DNA of 64,000 nucleotides, taken from contig WBMV01003156.1 of NCBI GenBank assembly GCA_013396655.1, positions 1,430,065-1,494,064 of the forward strand, given 5' to 3'. The number at the start of each line of letters is the position of its first letter. Position 1 is the first letter of the stretch. The DNA is from Campylorhamphus procurvoides. Lineage: Eukaryota; Chordata; Aves; Passeriformes; Dendrocolaptidae. This document shows, piece by piece, positions 23,451 through 34,925 of this stretch. The notes beneath the pieces were generated by a model. That model was not told where the DNA came from. It did not search any database and saw nothing but the letters and a program-made list of their open reading frames with translations. Position numbers and translations under genes: made by a program.

Positions 23451-26325
23451 AACATTGTATGTGTATGATTTTTCATCCTCTTTTAAGATGGCAAAAAATT
23501 GTGAAGCAGAACAAACAAAAAAGTCAGTGGATTAACACTGTTATCTATTCAGCTTTGGTATTTCTATTCATTTTTTTCTGATTAATCTTGTAAGAAGCAG
23601 AAGATAATGAAAACTGAAAAGCTTAGCATAAGTGATAGAATGGGCTAATAGTGCATTAACCTTCTACATTTTACTCACAGTTTAAACCAAAGCAAATGTT
23701 ATTCTGAAAGATTTTTTAAGGTAAATAAATTAAAAAAGTTTTTTTTTTAAAAAAAAGGAAAGGAAAGACAATCTAACATTAATGTCATTTTGTTCCCATT
23801 ACTAAGACACTCAGAAGTTGCCATTAACCTGCCATAAAGTTGGGCAGCTACTCAAACATGTGTAGCTATTGACATGAAGAACATCTGTAGTCAACGTGTG
23901 CTTCTGGTTCAGCATCTTTCAGCATTGAATTGTAAGACCTAGTATGTCTTTGCAGGTCACAAAAATCACTATTGGTCTTCAGTTTAATAATAGACAAGAG
24001 ACTAAAGAAACTTCTGGTGTAAATATCCAAGTGGTATCTTTCTGTTGTTTGAAACTTCTATTAACTGAAAACATAAGACAATACAAGGAACCAAATATGA
24101 ATCTGGATTTCATGTCACAGTCTGGGGGATTTCAGCATGGAATCAAGTTTCTCAGGTAGCATAAGGCAGCTTTTCTCACCCTGGCTCCATGCTTTCCACT
24201 TCCAGACTAAGGACTTTATTTGATTGTTTGGACAGTTTGGGCTGATTATCATTCATATGTACAGCTTTGATTTTAAGCATGCACAAAATTCAGGAGTGTT
24301 GGACCTTGGGAAAGGGGAAGGAGTTTCAGTTTCATTTCTGACTATACATCATGGTAAAAAGACATAAGTAGACACGCAAAATATAGAACAAGAAAAAAAA
24401 AACACAATCAAGTTTAATTCTTCATCATATTTCCATCACCAGAGAAAGACTGAGCACACTTTGTTACTAACTATATATTTACCCTCCCACCTGCCTCTAC
24501 TTCCTGCATGGGCGTGGCAAAGGACAAGACAGGGTGTTCAGGCGTCTGTCACAGAGAAAATACTCGTCTGTGAGGGTGTGACACCCAGAGCATGTTATGT
24601 CAGAAAAGTGCATCCCGCTCATGTGGTGACATTACAGGCATTTTCAACACCTTTTTATAATGTACACTGATCCCCCAGCCTTTGCCTTTCTGTGTTGCAA
24701 GGAAGGAGACATATAAAAATGTGCTGCTTCCTTGGGTACTTGGGCTATTTTTTATCCTGTTTCTGTTGTATATACCTTGAAGTTGGGGAATCGTTTTCCT
24801 GAAGGCTGCAGGAAGAGCTTTCAAATACAAAACTAAATTAGGCTTTACAATGAAGCATGTTAGAGTGTTCTATGGGAGGCAAAAGGACTGAAGTAAAACA
24901 ACCTTAAGTTGGTTGACCTTGTCAAATTCAAAAGAAAAAGGGCCAAAGGCAGAAGGCATGGGTACTGTTTTTGATGCAACATAACTGCTGAAGATATCTT
25001 AATACCTTACACAAAATTAGAGAACCTACATAATTTCTTAAGGACTTGAGGAAGTGAAAGAACACAGGTTATTTCACAACTTGTCATGGAGGATCACCTG
25101 AATATTGCAATTCCAAGCTATGGTCCCACAAAACTGAGATGACATGAAATCATATTGTGCCATTCCTTTGTATCTTTAATGAGAAAAACAAGTCATTCCT
25201 AATGCTCAGCAGTCAATCCTCTTGGCAAATCTCAAGACGTCTTTCCCAGACAAATGACTCCCAACAAAAACAGAAAAAAAATGTAATAATGAAATGCCAA
25301 AAATGCTTCAAATCAGCACTGGTAAGAAAAATGTTTCTGGGACAGGATGACCCAACTATCACCCTTATTTATAACTGCATAGATTAGGGTAATTTATGAT
25401 TCTTTGTGCTGTTTATTGCTAGGTTATGCAAACATTGGACTCCAAGACAGATCTCATCTCAAAGAGTTTGTAGGCTAAGAGCAAGTCATTTCTGAAAACA
25501 ACCCACAAACCCACAAACGATTGGGTCAAACCTTTATGTGTGACACTGCTATAATTAAAATTCATAATTCTTGCAAAAGATATGCCTCTCTTAGATGTAA
25601 TGACTTAAAGAGTTTAAATACTCATTAAAACACCTTGATTTGTTAGAGATAATCCTCATTAAAATATTTGCTTATTAATTTTCTTTTCTGCTTTTTTTAT
25701 GTTTTGTAATAGCACTAACCAAAACAATCTGGACTGCTTAGAAATATTTTGGCTTTCCTAAGAACTTGAATTGCAATAAGATGGGAAAGTAATGGGTGGA
25801 ATAAGAACTCATTTTTTTCTGAGGTTTAAATTAAGACTTCTCTTTTGTTCATTTTACAATAGCCTATTTATGTTGAGTAGAGCAAACATATTATTCAAGA
25901 GAGTCGTCCACACACACGGCAGAGCTATAAGCTACCTCCCAGACAGGACATTAATCCTACACATATAAGGGATTTGTGGGGTTTCCCACATAATAGTCTG
26001 AAAAAAATACTATTACAGGAATTTTTTTATTATTATTTTCATGCCCAGAGGACCAAGCTCAAGATGGTAAGGGTTTTACAAAAATGTATTTTGAGAGAGT
26101 CCTTTTTCTGTAAATCACACAATTTAAACAGACAAGACAGGAATCAAAAGTGGAGGTCTGCCAAATAAAGACTTATTGCCCAGGGTTTTGCAGAATATTT
26201 TGTAGTATTTCATTATTATATTTATTGGTATCTAATCTCAATAGCAGCTCTGATCTGAAAATAGGAACACTAATGACTAAATCTCGTATTTTAAATTTTG
26301 CTGAACACTGAAAATAACTAAAATT

Positions 26326-26340
26326 TGTGTGTGTGTGTGT
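26326..26340. repeat. (TG)7 microsatellite
   Basis: Seven and a half perfect TG units, about 80 bases before a G-rich tract. Confidence 0.9.
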
Positions 26341-26417
26341 AGTTTTGTATTTTACGGTCTGAAATATATAAAATCATGCTGAGATCCTTACAACATAGAA
26401 TACATGTGAGATGTGTT

Positions 26418-26460
26418 GGGTTTTGGGGGGGGTTTTGTTGGGTTGTTTTTGGTTTTTTTT
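26418..26460 (+). repeat. T/G low-complexity tract with G runs
   Basis: G runs of 3, 8 and 3 bases (26418-26420, 26425-26432, 26440-26442) are followed by T runs. The 8-base run can supply two G tracts, so a G-quadruplex pattern is met on the plus strand. It is similar in style to the tract at 1741-1818. Confidence 0.8.
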
Positions 26461-27869
26461 GGAATGCCATGTCTTACAGAATACCTGCTCTCTCATTTCT
26501 TGGCCCAGGAAGCACTTACTGCATGAGACCAACTAGAAATAATAGCTTCGAATAACAACATATGGGGGCCATAGACATAAACACAACACCTTTGAGGCCA
26601 TTAAATCTGTATCACTGTTTTTGAAATTGTCCAACATTTAAAAGATGTTTAAGATGCACTAACAGACAGATGGCAAACTCACAAAAGCTATGTTTTGCTA
26701 GGAAAATAAGCTGAAGATTTTAAAAAATGTACCAAACTAGTGTTATGATGGGTAGTTATTTTTTCCTTTGGTTTGAGCTTTGAATCAAGATTTATCAGGA
26801 GCTAAGATTGCACCTGAGTCTGTTAGATTAGTCCTAATCACTTTATGAGCCCTGCATGTGATGAGTCTGAAAGGTTCAGTTACCCCAGTTAAGATTATGT
26901 TGAGCTTTATGGCATGTATACAAAAAAATTACCTTCACTGTTCAGGTTATGGCATGTCATCTATCTCCAGCCACAAATGACTCAGTCTGGTAGTCAACCT
27001 TTAAAAAAAGATTATTTTAAAATCTTTTTTTCATTTAGAGCCATGTGCCTTATGGCTGATAGGCATGAACTTCAAATAAAACACCATCTCATTTTAGTAA
27101 TATTACACGATGTGGAATTGTCCACTGAAATTTCAGCAGTACACTTGACTTGTCTAAAGGGCATGATATACATAATTTCAATAAGCCAGTAGCATTTTAG
27201 AGTTTGAATTGGAAAGTGATTCACTACTGGATACCTTCACTGTACTGCTGATAAATCAGACATGAAAGAATTTGTGATTCAAATTAAAACTTTTTTCAAG
27301 TGAAAGATACACTTTATCTTTGCTGAATCCTGAAGAAAGGTATGACAAGCCAGCTAGACTTTGTTGTGAAACATATGTAATAATATTAAATAAATTATAG
27401 ACTCATGCTGTGTATTTTTGGTTCCACAATGTAAGGGAGGCAGGGGAGCAGACACACATTCAGCAGGCAGGTACTACCTCATGTAAACAGGATGCACACC
27501 AGCAAATTCCCAGGATAGACAAGGCTAAGAAATTTAAGCATGCCTAATCCAACATCAAAGGAAAACATCTAATGTCAAAGAGATTTTTCTCCCTTCTCGA
27601 ACCTCTCAGGCAAACAGTTGGGGAGCAGATAGGAGGGTGAGCTGTCATTGAGATTGATGCACCACCTGGATTTACTGTAGGTTCCCTGCTCACACAGCAA
27701 GATCACAGCCTCAACACCAGAAAAGCATCTTAATCCCCAATTGCCTGACCATTTAATTTTCATTTAAATAGTTTCAAACAGAAGGATTACATACATATTG
27801 GTGTCCCTTACTCATCCTTATCTACAAAACAACCCACTGTATTAAAAACACTGTTTAAGGATACTCCAG

Positions 27870-28965
27870 TCCAGTGTTTTCCATAGGACCCCCTGGGCTG
27901 GAAGGGACCACTGGAGTCCATCTGGACCAACTTGCTGCTTGAAGCAGGTCTGGTTACAACAGGTAGCTCTGGGCTGTTCTGTTGTGTTTTGAGTCTCTCT
28001 GAAGATGGAGATTTCAGAATCTGCCTGGGCTCCTGTTCCACTGTCTGACTGCCCTGATAAGGAAAATGTTCTTCCTTATAGCATGAAAATTTCCATTTTT
28101 GCCAATGCTTCTCATGCTCCCATTGTATTGAGAAGAGTCTGGTTCCCTCTCTTTTGGTCAGTCAGCTGTAAGTTGCAGGGAGATATTCCCTGAGCAATCT
28201 CTTCTCCAGACTGAACAAACACACCCTTCAGCCACTCCTCACACACTGTGGGCTTCAGGCCCACCTGCTATGGCAGCTCTGAACTGGACCTGCTTCTTTT
28301 ACTGGGGTTTCTTGTACTCACAAAATACGCCATAGGACCTTGGCCGTGGTTTAGGCAGTGCCCAGAGAGAAGAGAATGATTATCTCTTTAGAAATGCTTG
28401 GTCGGAGACCCAGGATTCTGTTGGTCTTCTTTGCTTCAGGGGCCTGCTGCCGATTGATGTTCAACCTCTTGCCTGCCAGGTCTCCTCCCGCCAACCTTTT
28501 TCTCAGTCAGTCAGTCCACAGCACGGACTGCCCAGTGGGGTTATTTCATGACAGGTACAGCACATTGGTTTTACCTATGCTGGACTTCACTAAGTTCCCT
28601 AGCCTGTCTATGTTCCTCTAAATGAACCTGCCCTCCTTCTTCGTTCTGAATACTGCCCCAGTGAGAAGTCCAGATCATTAATAAAGACATTGAACACTTT
28701 TTGGCTTCATTATGAATCCCAGTGGTCACAACTACTCACCTGCTATTGGTTGGTAACACCCACTCCTCATCCACAATTTCAGTCAGCCCCTCAGAGAAAT
28801 AAGGTTGGTCAGGCACAATCTGTTCTTAGTAAATCCACCTTATTGTTCTTCATGTGGCTGGAAGTGACTTCCAAAAATATTAGTTCCCCAGGGATTGAGG
28901 TCAAGCTGAGCAGCCTGCAGGTTCTTAGATCTTCCTTCTTGCCCACTATCTTTCCAAGAAACGTT
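27870..28965 (-). mobile_element. Decayed CR1 LINE with reverse-transcriptase remnants
   Basis: This is the longest mobile element in the window. Its 3' end lies at the left, where 'ctgggctggaagggaccact' and 'gtccatctggaccaacttgc' match the reverse complement of a CR1 3' region. Translating the minus strand gives pieces of CR1 ORF2 in the right order. Around 28890-28925 there is a broken version of the conserved NYRPVSLTS motif. Near 28800-28830 CLTNL is readable. Near 28665-28695 VFNVFINDLD is readable, the segment that follows the GVPQGS block in the family. Stops and frameshifts lie between these pieces, and the catalytic YLDFSKAFD block appears to be missing. ORF1 and the endonuclease are absent, so it is 5'-truncated and dead. 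The plus-strand frames of 87 and 94 codons across it are antisense shadows. Confidence 0.88.
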
Positions 28966-29339
28966 TTGCTCTAAAGGATGCATGAAGACCAAAAAGCTGC
29001 TAAATAGTCACATCCAAAGTTCATACCTCCAAAATTCTCACTCCAAAATTCATCTCTGAGAACACCAAAACTACCAGCTTTTACAAATATTCAGAGGCAC
29101 ACAGAAGCTAGTCAGAATGTGTTGGAAAACCCCTGGTTGGACAGTGTCTAGCTGAAAACTGAAAACTCACTTCAAAAGTGTCCCATCTGTCTCCAGACTC
29201 ACCCGAGCATCCAAAGCAGACTTTAGAGAGCAAGGTTTGTGCCCTTTGATCTGGATGTTTTGTGAGTAGGAATTACATGGATTTCCTCTTCTGTCTGAGG
29301 AAACCAAAGCTGTATATGTCAATTCTACCAGAGATGTGT
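28966..29339. other. Spacer between two CR1 copies
   Basis: Nothing specific is recognised. A local duplication of the 11-mer CTCCAAAATTC lies around 29028-29055. The stretch could include unrecognised CR1 sequence belonging to either neighbour. Confidence 0.45.
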
Positions 29340-29800
29340 CTATCTTGTTCTTAAAAAGCTACATGGACAGAATTCCCTCAACTTTCCAAGGCAATTTTCT
29401 TTATTGCTACACAGATGTTCATCTTGTTTTTACACCTTTTTAATGACAATTAAAGCTTGTGACTCCTTCTCATTTCCAGATGGAGAGGAATGCACTCACT
29501 GGCTGTGTTTTTTCCTTACCAGCAATGTAAGAATCACTTTGATCCCCTTGTTATTTTCTGTGCACACTTGCTATACTTTGAGCACTGTATCCAGAGTTGG
29601 ATACATCCAAGTACCCACTATGCTGAGCAAAGAGGAAAAGTCTTTAACAAGACTTAAAAATAAAAACCTGGTTTATGCATCTTAATTTGTAGTATGCCTT
29701 TTTCACAACAGGGCACTGCTGACTCTCATCGAATTTGTCACCCATTGTAGTCCCCAGATCCTTTGTGATGGTCTGGTGCTAGTCAGGATCTTCCCATGAA
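29340..29800 (-). mobile_element. Second, older CR1-like LINE fragment, minus strand
   Basis: Left to right it reads 'aattccctcaactttccaag' and 'gcaattttctttattgctac', then 'gagcactgtatccagagttg', then a stretch near GCTGAGCAAAGAGGAAAAG, then 'agggcactgctgactctcat' and 'tagtccccagatcctttgtg'. These track the reverse complement of the CR1 3' region and ORF2 C-terminus in order (usual words: 'cagtactccaggtgtggcc', 'gcacactgctggctcatg', 'cccccaggtccttttctg'). The last part duplicates a segment already present in the neighbouring copy near 28430-28500, so this is a separate insertion. It is heavily diverged, so it may belong to an older CR1/L3-type lineage. Boundaries are approximate. Confidence 0.62.
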
Positions 29801-29813
29801 AAACATGGTCTTT

Positions 29814-29850
29814 TCTCTCATTCTCTCTCTCTCCTTCTCTTTTGTAGAGT
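29814..29850. repeat. CT-rich simple sequence
   Basis: Repeated TCTC and TTCTC units make a pyrimidine tract about 35 bases long. Confidence 0.8.
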
Positions 29851-29883
29851 TTGGATTTGGTCTTGTTGTTTGCTTTTGTTTGA

Positions 29884-29910
29884 GGGGCTTTCTGGGGCGG
29901 GGGGGAGGGG
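29884..29910 (+). repeat. G-rich tract, G-quadruplex pattern
   Basis: Four G runs of at least four bases (29884-29887, 29894-29897, 29899-29905, 29907-29910) are separated by loops of 6, 1 and 1 bases. This fits the canonical G-quadruplex rule on the plus strand. Confidence 0.88.
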
Positions 29911-31784
29911 AGTAGGATCTCACTGGTGATTGCAGGGGATGCTGCAGTGTTTGATATGAAAGGTTAGAGGTGCAGTATTTCAGGAGGGATTTCAGGCTGC
30001 AGAACCCAGAAGACTAAAATGTCTCTGTACTCCACAGTGGTGAATTACTCACCCAGGTCTCTGTAAGTGTAATGTCTCTCTCACAACAGTGTTTTGAAAA
30101 TAAAATCTTCAAAGGGTCTGGAGACTCAAAGTCTCTACTGAAACATTTGGTGCCCTTTGTGTAGAAAATCATTTCCTGAATCACAAAGACTGGACTCACT
30201 TGTCTGCTCCTACAGGGATAATACATTTTGGTGAAGTCTCCATGTGAGCTGTTTTCAGCTCTATTCACTGAAACTTTACTGGCACAAAGCAAATTACCAA
30301 GGGTGAAGTTGTGATGAAAACCAGTATTTGGAAGATAAATGAGTACACAAAACCTTCTGGATCCTCTGACATTTCCCTTTGAAAGAGTCACATTTGACTC
30401 TCTATGAATTCTAGTAACATATGCTTAGTTGCAATGAACAATAAGTACCCTGTTTGTATTTGACCTGAAAGTAAAATAGATTTTGAAGTGTTAGAAAGCA
30501 AGTAACATCAAATGACCTCACAGTTAAATACCTTACTACAGTGGCCTGAGATGAATGTGACACGGCAAGGCTTTGTCTAGAGCCAGAGGATTTCTTTGAA
30601 ATTATAAAGCTGTTCTTGTGCATGATACACACACACAGTGTGAGAACCTAGCTACTTAAAAAAAGCAGTCTGGAAGTGCCCTCCATTAGTATTTTACAGT
30701 ATTTTTTAAAATACAAACTGGAGAAGCTTTTGTCCTAACAAGGGAGGGGCCCTATTTTGAAGGCAATTGAGTGCTTTATTTTGTTAAATCTCCGGTGTCT
30801 TGGGTTTGGGCACTGTGGCAGCAGCTCTGAGGTGCATTGGCATATGCAGAGGGCTGTAGGCAACAGGGCTGTTCATTGCTCTCTGCCCCTTCCGGGTGAA
30901 GTCCCTCTGAAACCACCCCACTGAAATAAAACAGCAGGGCTTTGTTTGGTTGGTTGTCTGGGTTTGTTTTGGGTTTTTTCTAAATGAAGTCAAGAGCTAC
31001 AGTGACATGAGAGACTGAGTGGGGACTGAGACATAATGGATACAAAGATTTCAGCTGCTGAAAGCTCAAACTTCAGGCACCATCCCATGGAAAAAAAAAC
31101 ATTTACAAAAGTGATAGAGATCATTTAGAGGATTAGGACAGTGAAAAAACATGTGAGTAACATGGGAAATAAGAAGAAAGCATAAAAGGGAGTGCATGGG
31201 ACTGGGCAGGCACCACTAAAGCAAGTGGTAACCACAGAAGGAGGAGAAATAGGGAAGGCAGGTGGAGGGCACAGTGCTGGAGACATGGCTGGAGGCACAC
31301 ACCTTTGTGGGACAAGATGCAGTGCTCTCACACATGCTAAAACCCTACTGAAGGAAATGGCTCCACACACGGTTCAAGTGATGGTTCTGTTGGCCCTTGC
31401 CAGCACACCTTTTTCACACGGGCAGCAGTAATTTGGGTGTTTTAAAGCTGAGATCACTTTGAAATACAATTTTTGAAACATTCTGCCCAGAAGCAGGATG
31501 TTTGCCACAACTTAATTGTCAGCATAGAACTAAGAGTGAATTTCCTTATAATTCAGCCATTGAAAGTTCAAAGAAATACTCCAGATTTTAGCATTTATAG
31601 CTGCTGTATAAAACCTCTAAAATTTTCAAGATCTCCTATTTGTATTTGGTACCTGCAAAAGGACTCAATGGTATCTTCAACAAATCATTAGTTACTGGCA
31701 AGAGTATAAAGAGAAACATCAGCTTCTTGAAAGTTGCTGGGAGGAGGAAGAAGAAGAGGAAAGAGCACCAAGAGTTTCCAAGAT
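29911..31784. other. Unique DNA, no gene seen
   Basis: A 125-codon minus-strand frame at 30014-30391 is one of the longest in the window. It has no domain I recognise, no signal peptide and no clear coding bias, so I do not call it a gene. 30790-30960 and 31190-31420 are less AT-rich. No transposon was recognised. Confidence 0.5.
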
Positions 31785-31930
31785 GTCTTATGTACTTTCA
31801 CATACACTATTTCAGAAAAAAAAAAATTGAATACTAAATTTTGCTGTAAATCTTGCAGTAGTCCCATGAGGTAGTCCTGTTACTTCCTTTTTACAAACTG
31901 ATACTGCAGAAAGAGCTAGCATTTTTTCTG
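31785..31930 (+). mobile_element. Possible MIR-like SINE fragment
   Basis: TCTTGCAGTAGTCCCATGAG, then GTAGTCCTGTTACTTCCTTT, then TTACAAACTGATACTGCAG match the MIR core ('cctcacaacaaccctatgag', 'gtaggtactattatcccc', 'atttacagatgaggaaactg') word by word. The preceding TGTACTTTCACATACACTAT matches the 'gctttacatgcattat' word and is followed by an inserted poly-A run. It is more diverged than the MIR-like copy at 23.3 kb. Confidence 0.5.
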
Positions 31931-34539
31931 TTTCCCAAAGTATCATGAGAGTACAAAAGGTGATCAGAATTGCCAGCCAACTGGCATGATGCAAATGTGC
32001 GTTCTACAACTGTGCAGCTGCTGCCCTGGCAGCCTCTGTTCTTTAGATAGCAACAGTTCCCTATATTAATTATGCCAGCAGGGAGACAGCAAGTTTATGG
32101 CAGTGCTTAGAGGAAAGCTAAATGCACCTGGCATTTACGCAGAAGAGCAGAAAAGGGAGCATGCAATGATGTTTCCTTTTTCCTGGAAATTTAAACAGCT
32201 GCTCTTAAAACTTGGGCACTCTGGCATATGATGAGGTGAATGGAAATGTATTTTTAAGTTAATGCATAGGTCTAATGACTTTGAACATTTCTAATTACCT
32301 CCCTTTCAAGGTCTTTGGCATGTGTCAGCTTGGATAAATAATGCCTGCAATGTCCTGCTTGCTTGCATCCCCATTATTGTGTGACGATTCCCAGGCCTGG
32401 CTCCTGGGCTGTCATGGACCATCAATGACTCCCTGGAGGACACGTAGCAAGAGGTTGATTAATACTGGCCACAGGTGGAGCTCCCCACTGCTGCAGAGGC
32501 CTTGACAGCTCCATGACCCTCATCCCTCCTGCCAACTCCCTCCAGTTCCACTGCTCAAACAAAGCATCACTTCAGCATTGTTTACTGCAGGAACTCAGCC
32601 AAGGAAGTCATAACAAGACAATAGACATATAATATGATAACCTTGTTAACTTGGTTGAATCAGAGCTCCTAACAAGTAGAAGAGTTTAGTAAAGTGGAAT
32701 AAAAATATTACAATATTTGTTGTCAATGGCTTTTCAGCTGTGTCTTTGAAAATGTAGCATTTTTTGTGCTCTTGTTTAACATTTAAGCTAAGCTCAAGGA
32801 CACTAAACAACAACACTTAACAAGGTCAGAAATTACTTAAAAAACCCTCCTACAAGAAACACTAACAGAGCAAGCAGGCAGACTTCTTAATTTTGTTCAA
32901 CTAGCAGCAAGTAAAATGATATGAAAAGATATGAATATGCCATTTCAAAAATCTCAGTGCAGTAACAATCTACAATGTACTGTTTCATATTTTCTTAGGA
33001 TTAGACTGTGACAGTGCCAGAAATTCTAGATGAAGGGCAACGTGTATTAACACTGCCACATTAGCAAACGCAGAGCAAATTTGTGATCCCAATGTTATCA
33101 ATCACCCACTGCTTCTCTGGGAAAACAGTCTGAACTCCCAAATACTTCCCTTCCCACAGCAGTTACCCTGATCTGACTGGTGACCCTCAGCAGGAAGGAA
33201 GCCAGAAGGCAACACATCCCACACTGCTGCCCCTTCTGGGCTGTTTCCCAAGGGAGAGTGTGCGCACACATGTATTAGTTAATTAACAACAGACAAACCA
33301 TAAATACTTTTTTCATCTGTGACTGTTAATTATTTCTCCATTACCTAACCATAGTAATTGTACCTTTCATCTTAAAGCATTCTGACTCAAAGTTCATTTG
33401 TAAATACTTTAATTATAAATGCATTCAAACACAATTTAATTATATTTATAAATACTTAAACCGAAAGTTGTATGCAATACTTAATAGTGTCTATAATAAC
33501 TAGAAAGGCAGAATGTATTATCTGTGGTCCCAACCTTTTTTCTTGGGGAATCATAGATTACACTGGATAGAAACATAATTTTCCTTGTACCATTTCCCAG
33601 ATACTAGAGTCTTGTGAGATGCTACAGTCTATGTGAGATGTTGCTTAAGCATGGCATTTTATTTTTTTAACTTATGGAATGAAAATTAATAAAACTGGTA
33701 ACCAAAAATTTGTTCTATTTCTAGGTAAGATGATCAGACAAAAGATTTAAATAGTTGCAGGAAACCCTTTGACCCAGATTTGCCTGTCTTGCAGTGTTTC
33801 TGAAAGTGGCATTAGTGACTACAAAGTACACAGTTTCCTTGGAGTCTGCCGAGGGCTGAACACTCATGAAAATCAGATCACTTGTCTGTATGCCAGAAAA
33901 CAGACTGAGAGGTCTAACTTCAGGCAACTAGACTTGAAGGTACAGTGAAAAATCAATCTTGAGGACACTTACTGCTCCACCTGTACAGTTACATCAGTGT
34001 AATTTTTGATGTAGGCATTAGTTTTGTAGAATAAATTGTCTTGTTTATTGTAGAGAAACTATTTTGGAGCCTGCTTTCTCTGGTAGAAAACAGTTGCAGT
34101 TGTACTGGTAGATCTGTGGCTTGTTTCTGTTAGAAAAGCCAGCACAGTAAAGCCATGAATTTTGAGGCAAGGAAGCTGTATTTTTTAATGCATTTTTGGC
34201 ACTATAAGTGTAATTCTCTGGGATGTCCTCCTGACATGACTTTGTTGGAGATCACAACTTTTACCTCTTCAACCTGTGCTGCCTGAGCTAGTAAGAATAT
34301 ATCTGTGTGAGTGGCAGGACAGGGTTCTCCCTGTATTGGATGGAAAGAGAATGGGCAGCTCCAAATCTCTGCTTCACATGACCAGAAGGGGCAGGGGAAA
34401 TATCCTATATGGAGCTGTTAGGGATGGAGAAGTGGACTTGAACTTCTCTGATCCTTTGAGCCAAGGGGGATATATATATTTTTCGGGGGCTTCTTCAGTA
34501 GCTGGCACTATTATAGGAGAGACCAAATGGTCACCCCCT
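31931..34539. other. Unique DNA, no gene seen
   Basis: 32340-32600 and 33110-33260 are less AT-rich than the surroundings. 33268-33480 is very AT-rich and contains TTAATTAA. The 90-codon plus frame from 34276 shows no recognisable domain and overlaps a minus-strand frame. No transposon was recognised. Confidence 0.5.
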
Positions 34540-34685
34540 TCTTGGTGACCAGGAGACATGAAGGACTGGACAAGGCTTGGGCAACCTGTTCTAACATCAA
34601 AATTCATCTGCTTTAAGCAAGAGTCTGGGCCAGGTGGCCTCCAGAGGTCCCTTGCATCTTAGTTTGTTTCAAAATTGTGTAGCAA
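34540..34685 (+). mobile_element. CR1-like LINE 3' end fragment
   Basis: The text 'gagtctgggccaggtggcct' and 'ccagaggtcccttgcatctt' matches the CR1 3' word pair 'ggaccagatgacctccag' and 'aggtcccttccaacct'. The left boundary is uncertain, and the tail lacks a clear ATTCTATG unit. Confidence 0.62.
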
Positions 34686-34866
34686 GACAGTTCTGGAGAA
34701 ATAAAGGAGGGAATCAGCCATTTCCCTCTGCTTCCTCTCTCCTCTGTCATAGGTAGGGTACACTAACGTGCAAACAAATGCCTAAGGGTCGGGAGATTAT
34801 TGTGACCTATAAAAAACAGTTACATAATAAGCATAGTAAGCATCCTAAGCATTGTCCTTCACATAT

Positions 34867-34925
34867 TTCACAGAATCACAGAATATGCCAAGTTGGAAGA
34901 GATCCACAGGGATCATCGAGTGCTG
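34867..34925 (-). mobile_element. CR1 LINE extreme 3' end, minus strand
   Basis: 'atttcacagaatcacagaat' followed by 'atgccaagttggaagagatc' and 'cacagggatcatcgagtgct' is the reverse complement of the last 50-60 bases of a CR1 element, including the terminal repeat units. It is one of the shortest possible 5'-truncated insertions and lies in the opposite orientation to the CR1 end about 200 bases away. Confidence 0.82.

Larger units (their letters stand above)
23451..27869. other. Unique AT-rich DNA, no gene seen
   Basis: It holds a T10A8 junction (23739-23756), a (TG)7 repeat at 26326-26340 and a G-rich tract at 26418-26442. Frames up to 92 codons (26914-27192, plus) have no domain. No exon or RNA gene was recognised. 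Confidence 0.55.

Noticed and set aside
28358..28974. Plus-strand frames of 87 and 94 codons as genes
   Set aside because: They are antisense to the decayed CR1 reverse transcriptase.
30014..30391. 125-codon minus-strand frame as a gene
   Set aside because: No recognisable family or motif, and no evidence of splicing or regulation. Kept only as a note in the stretch description.
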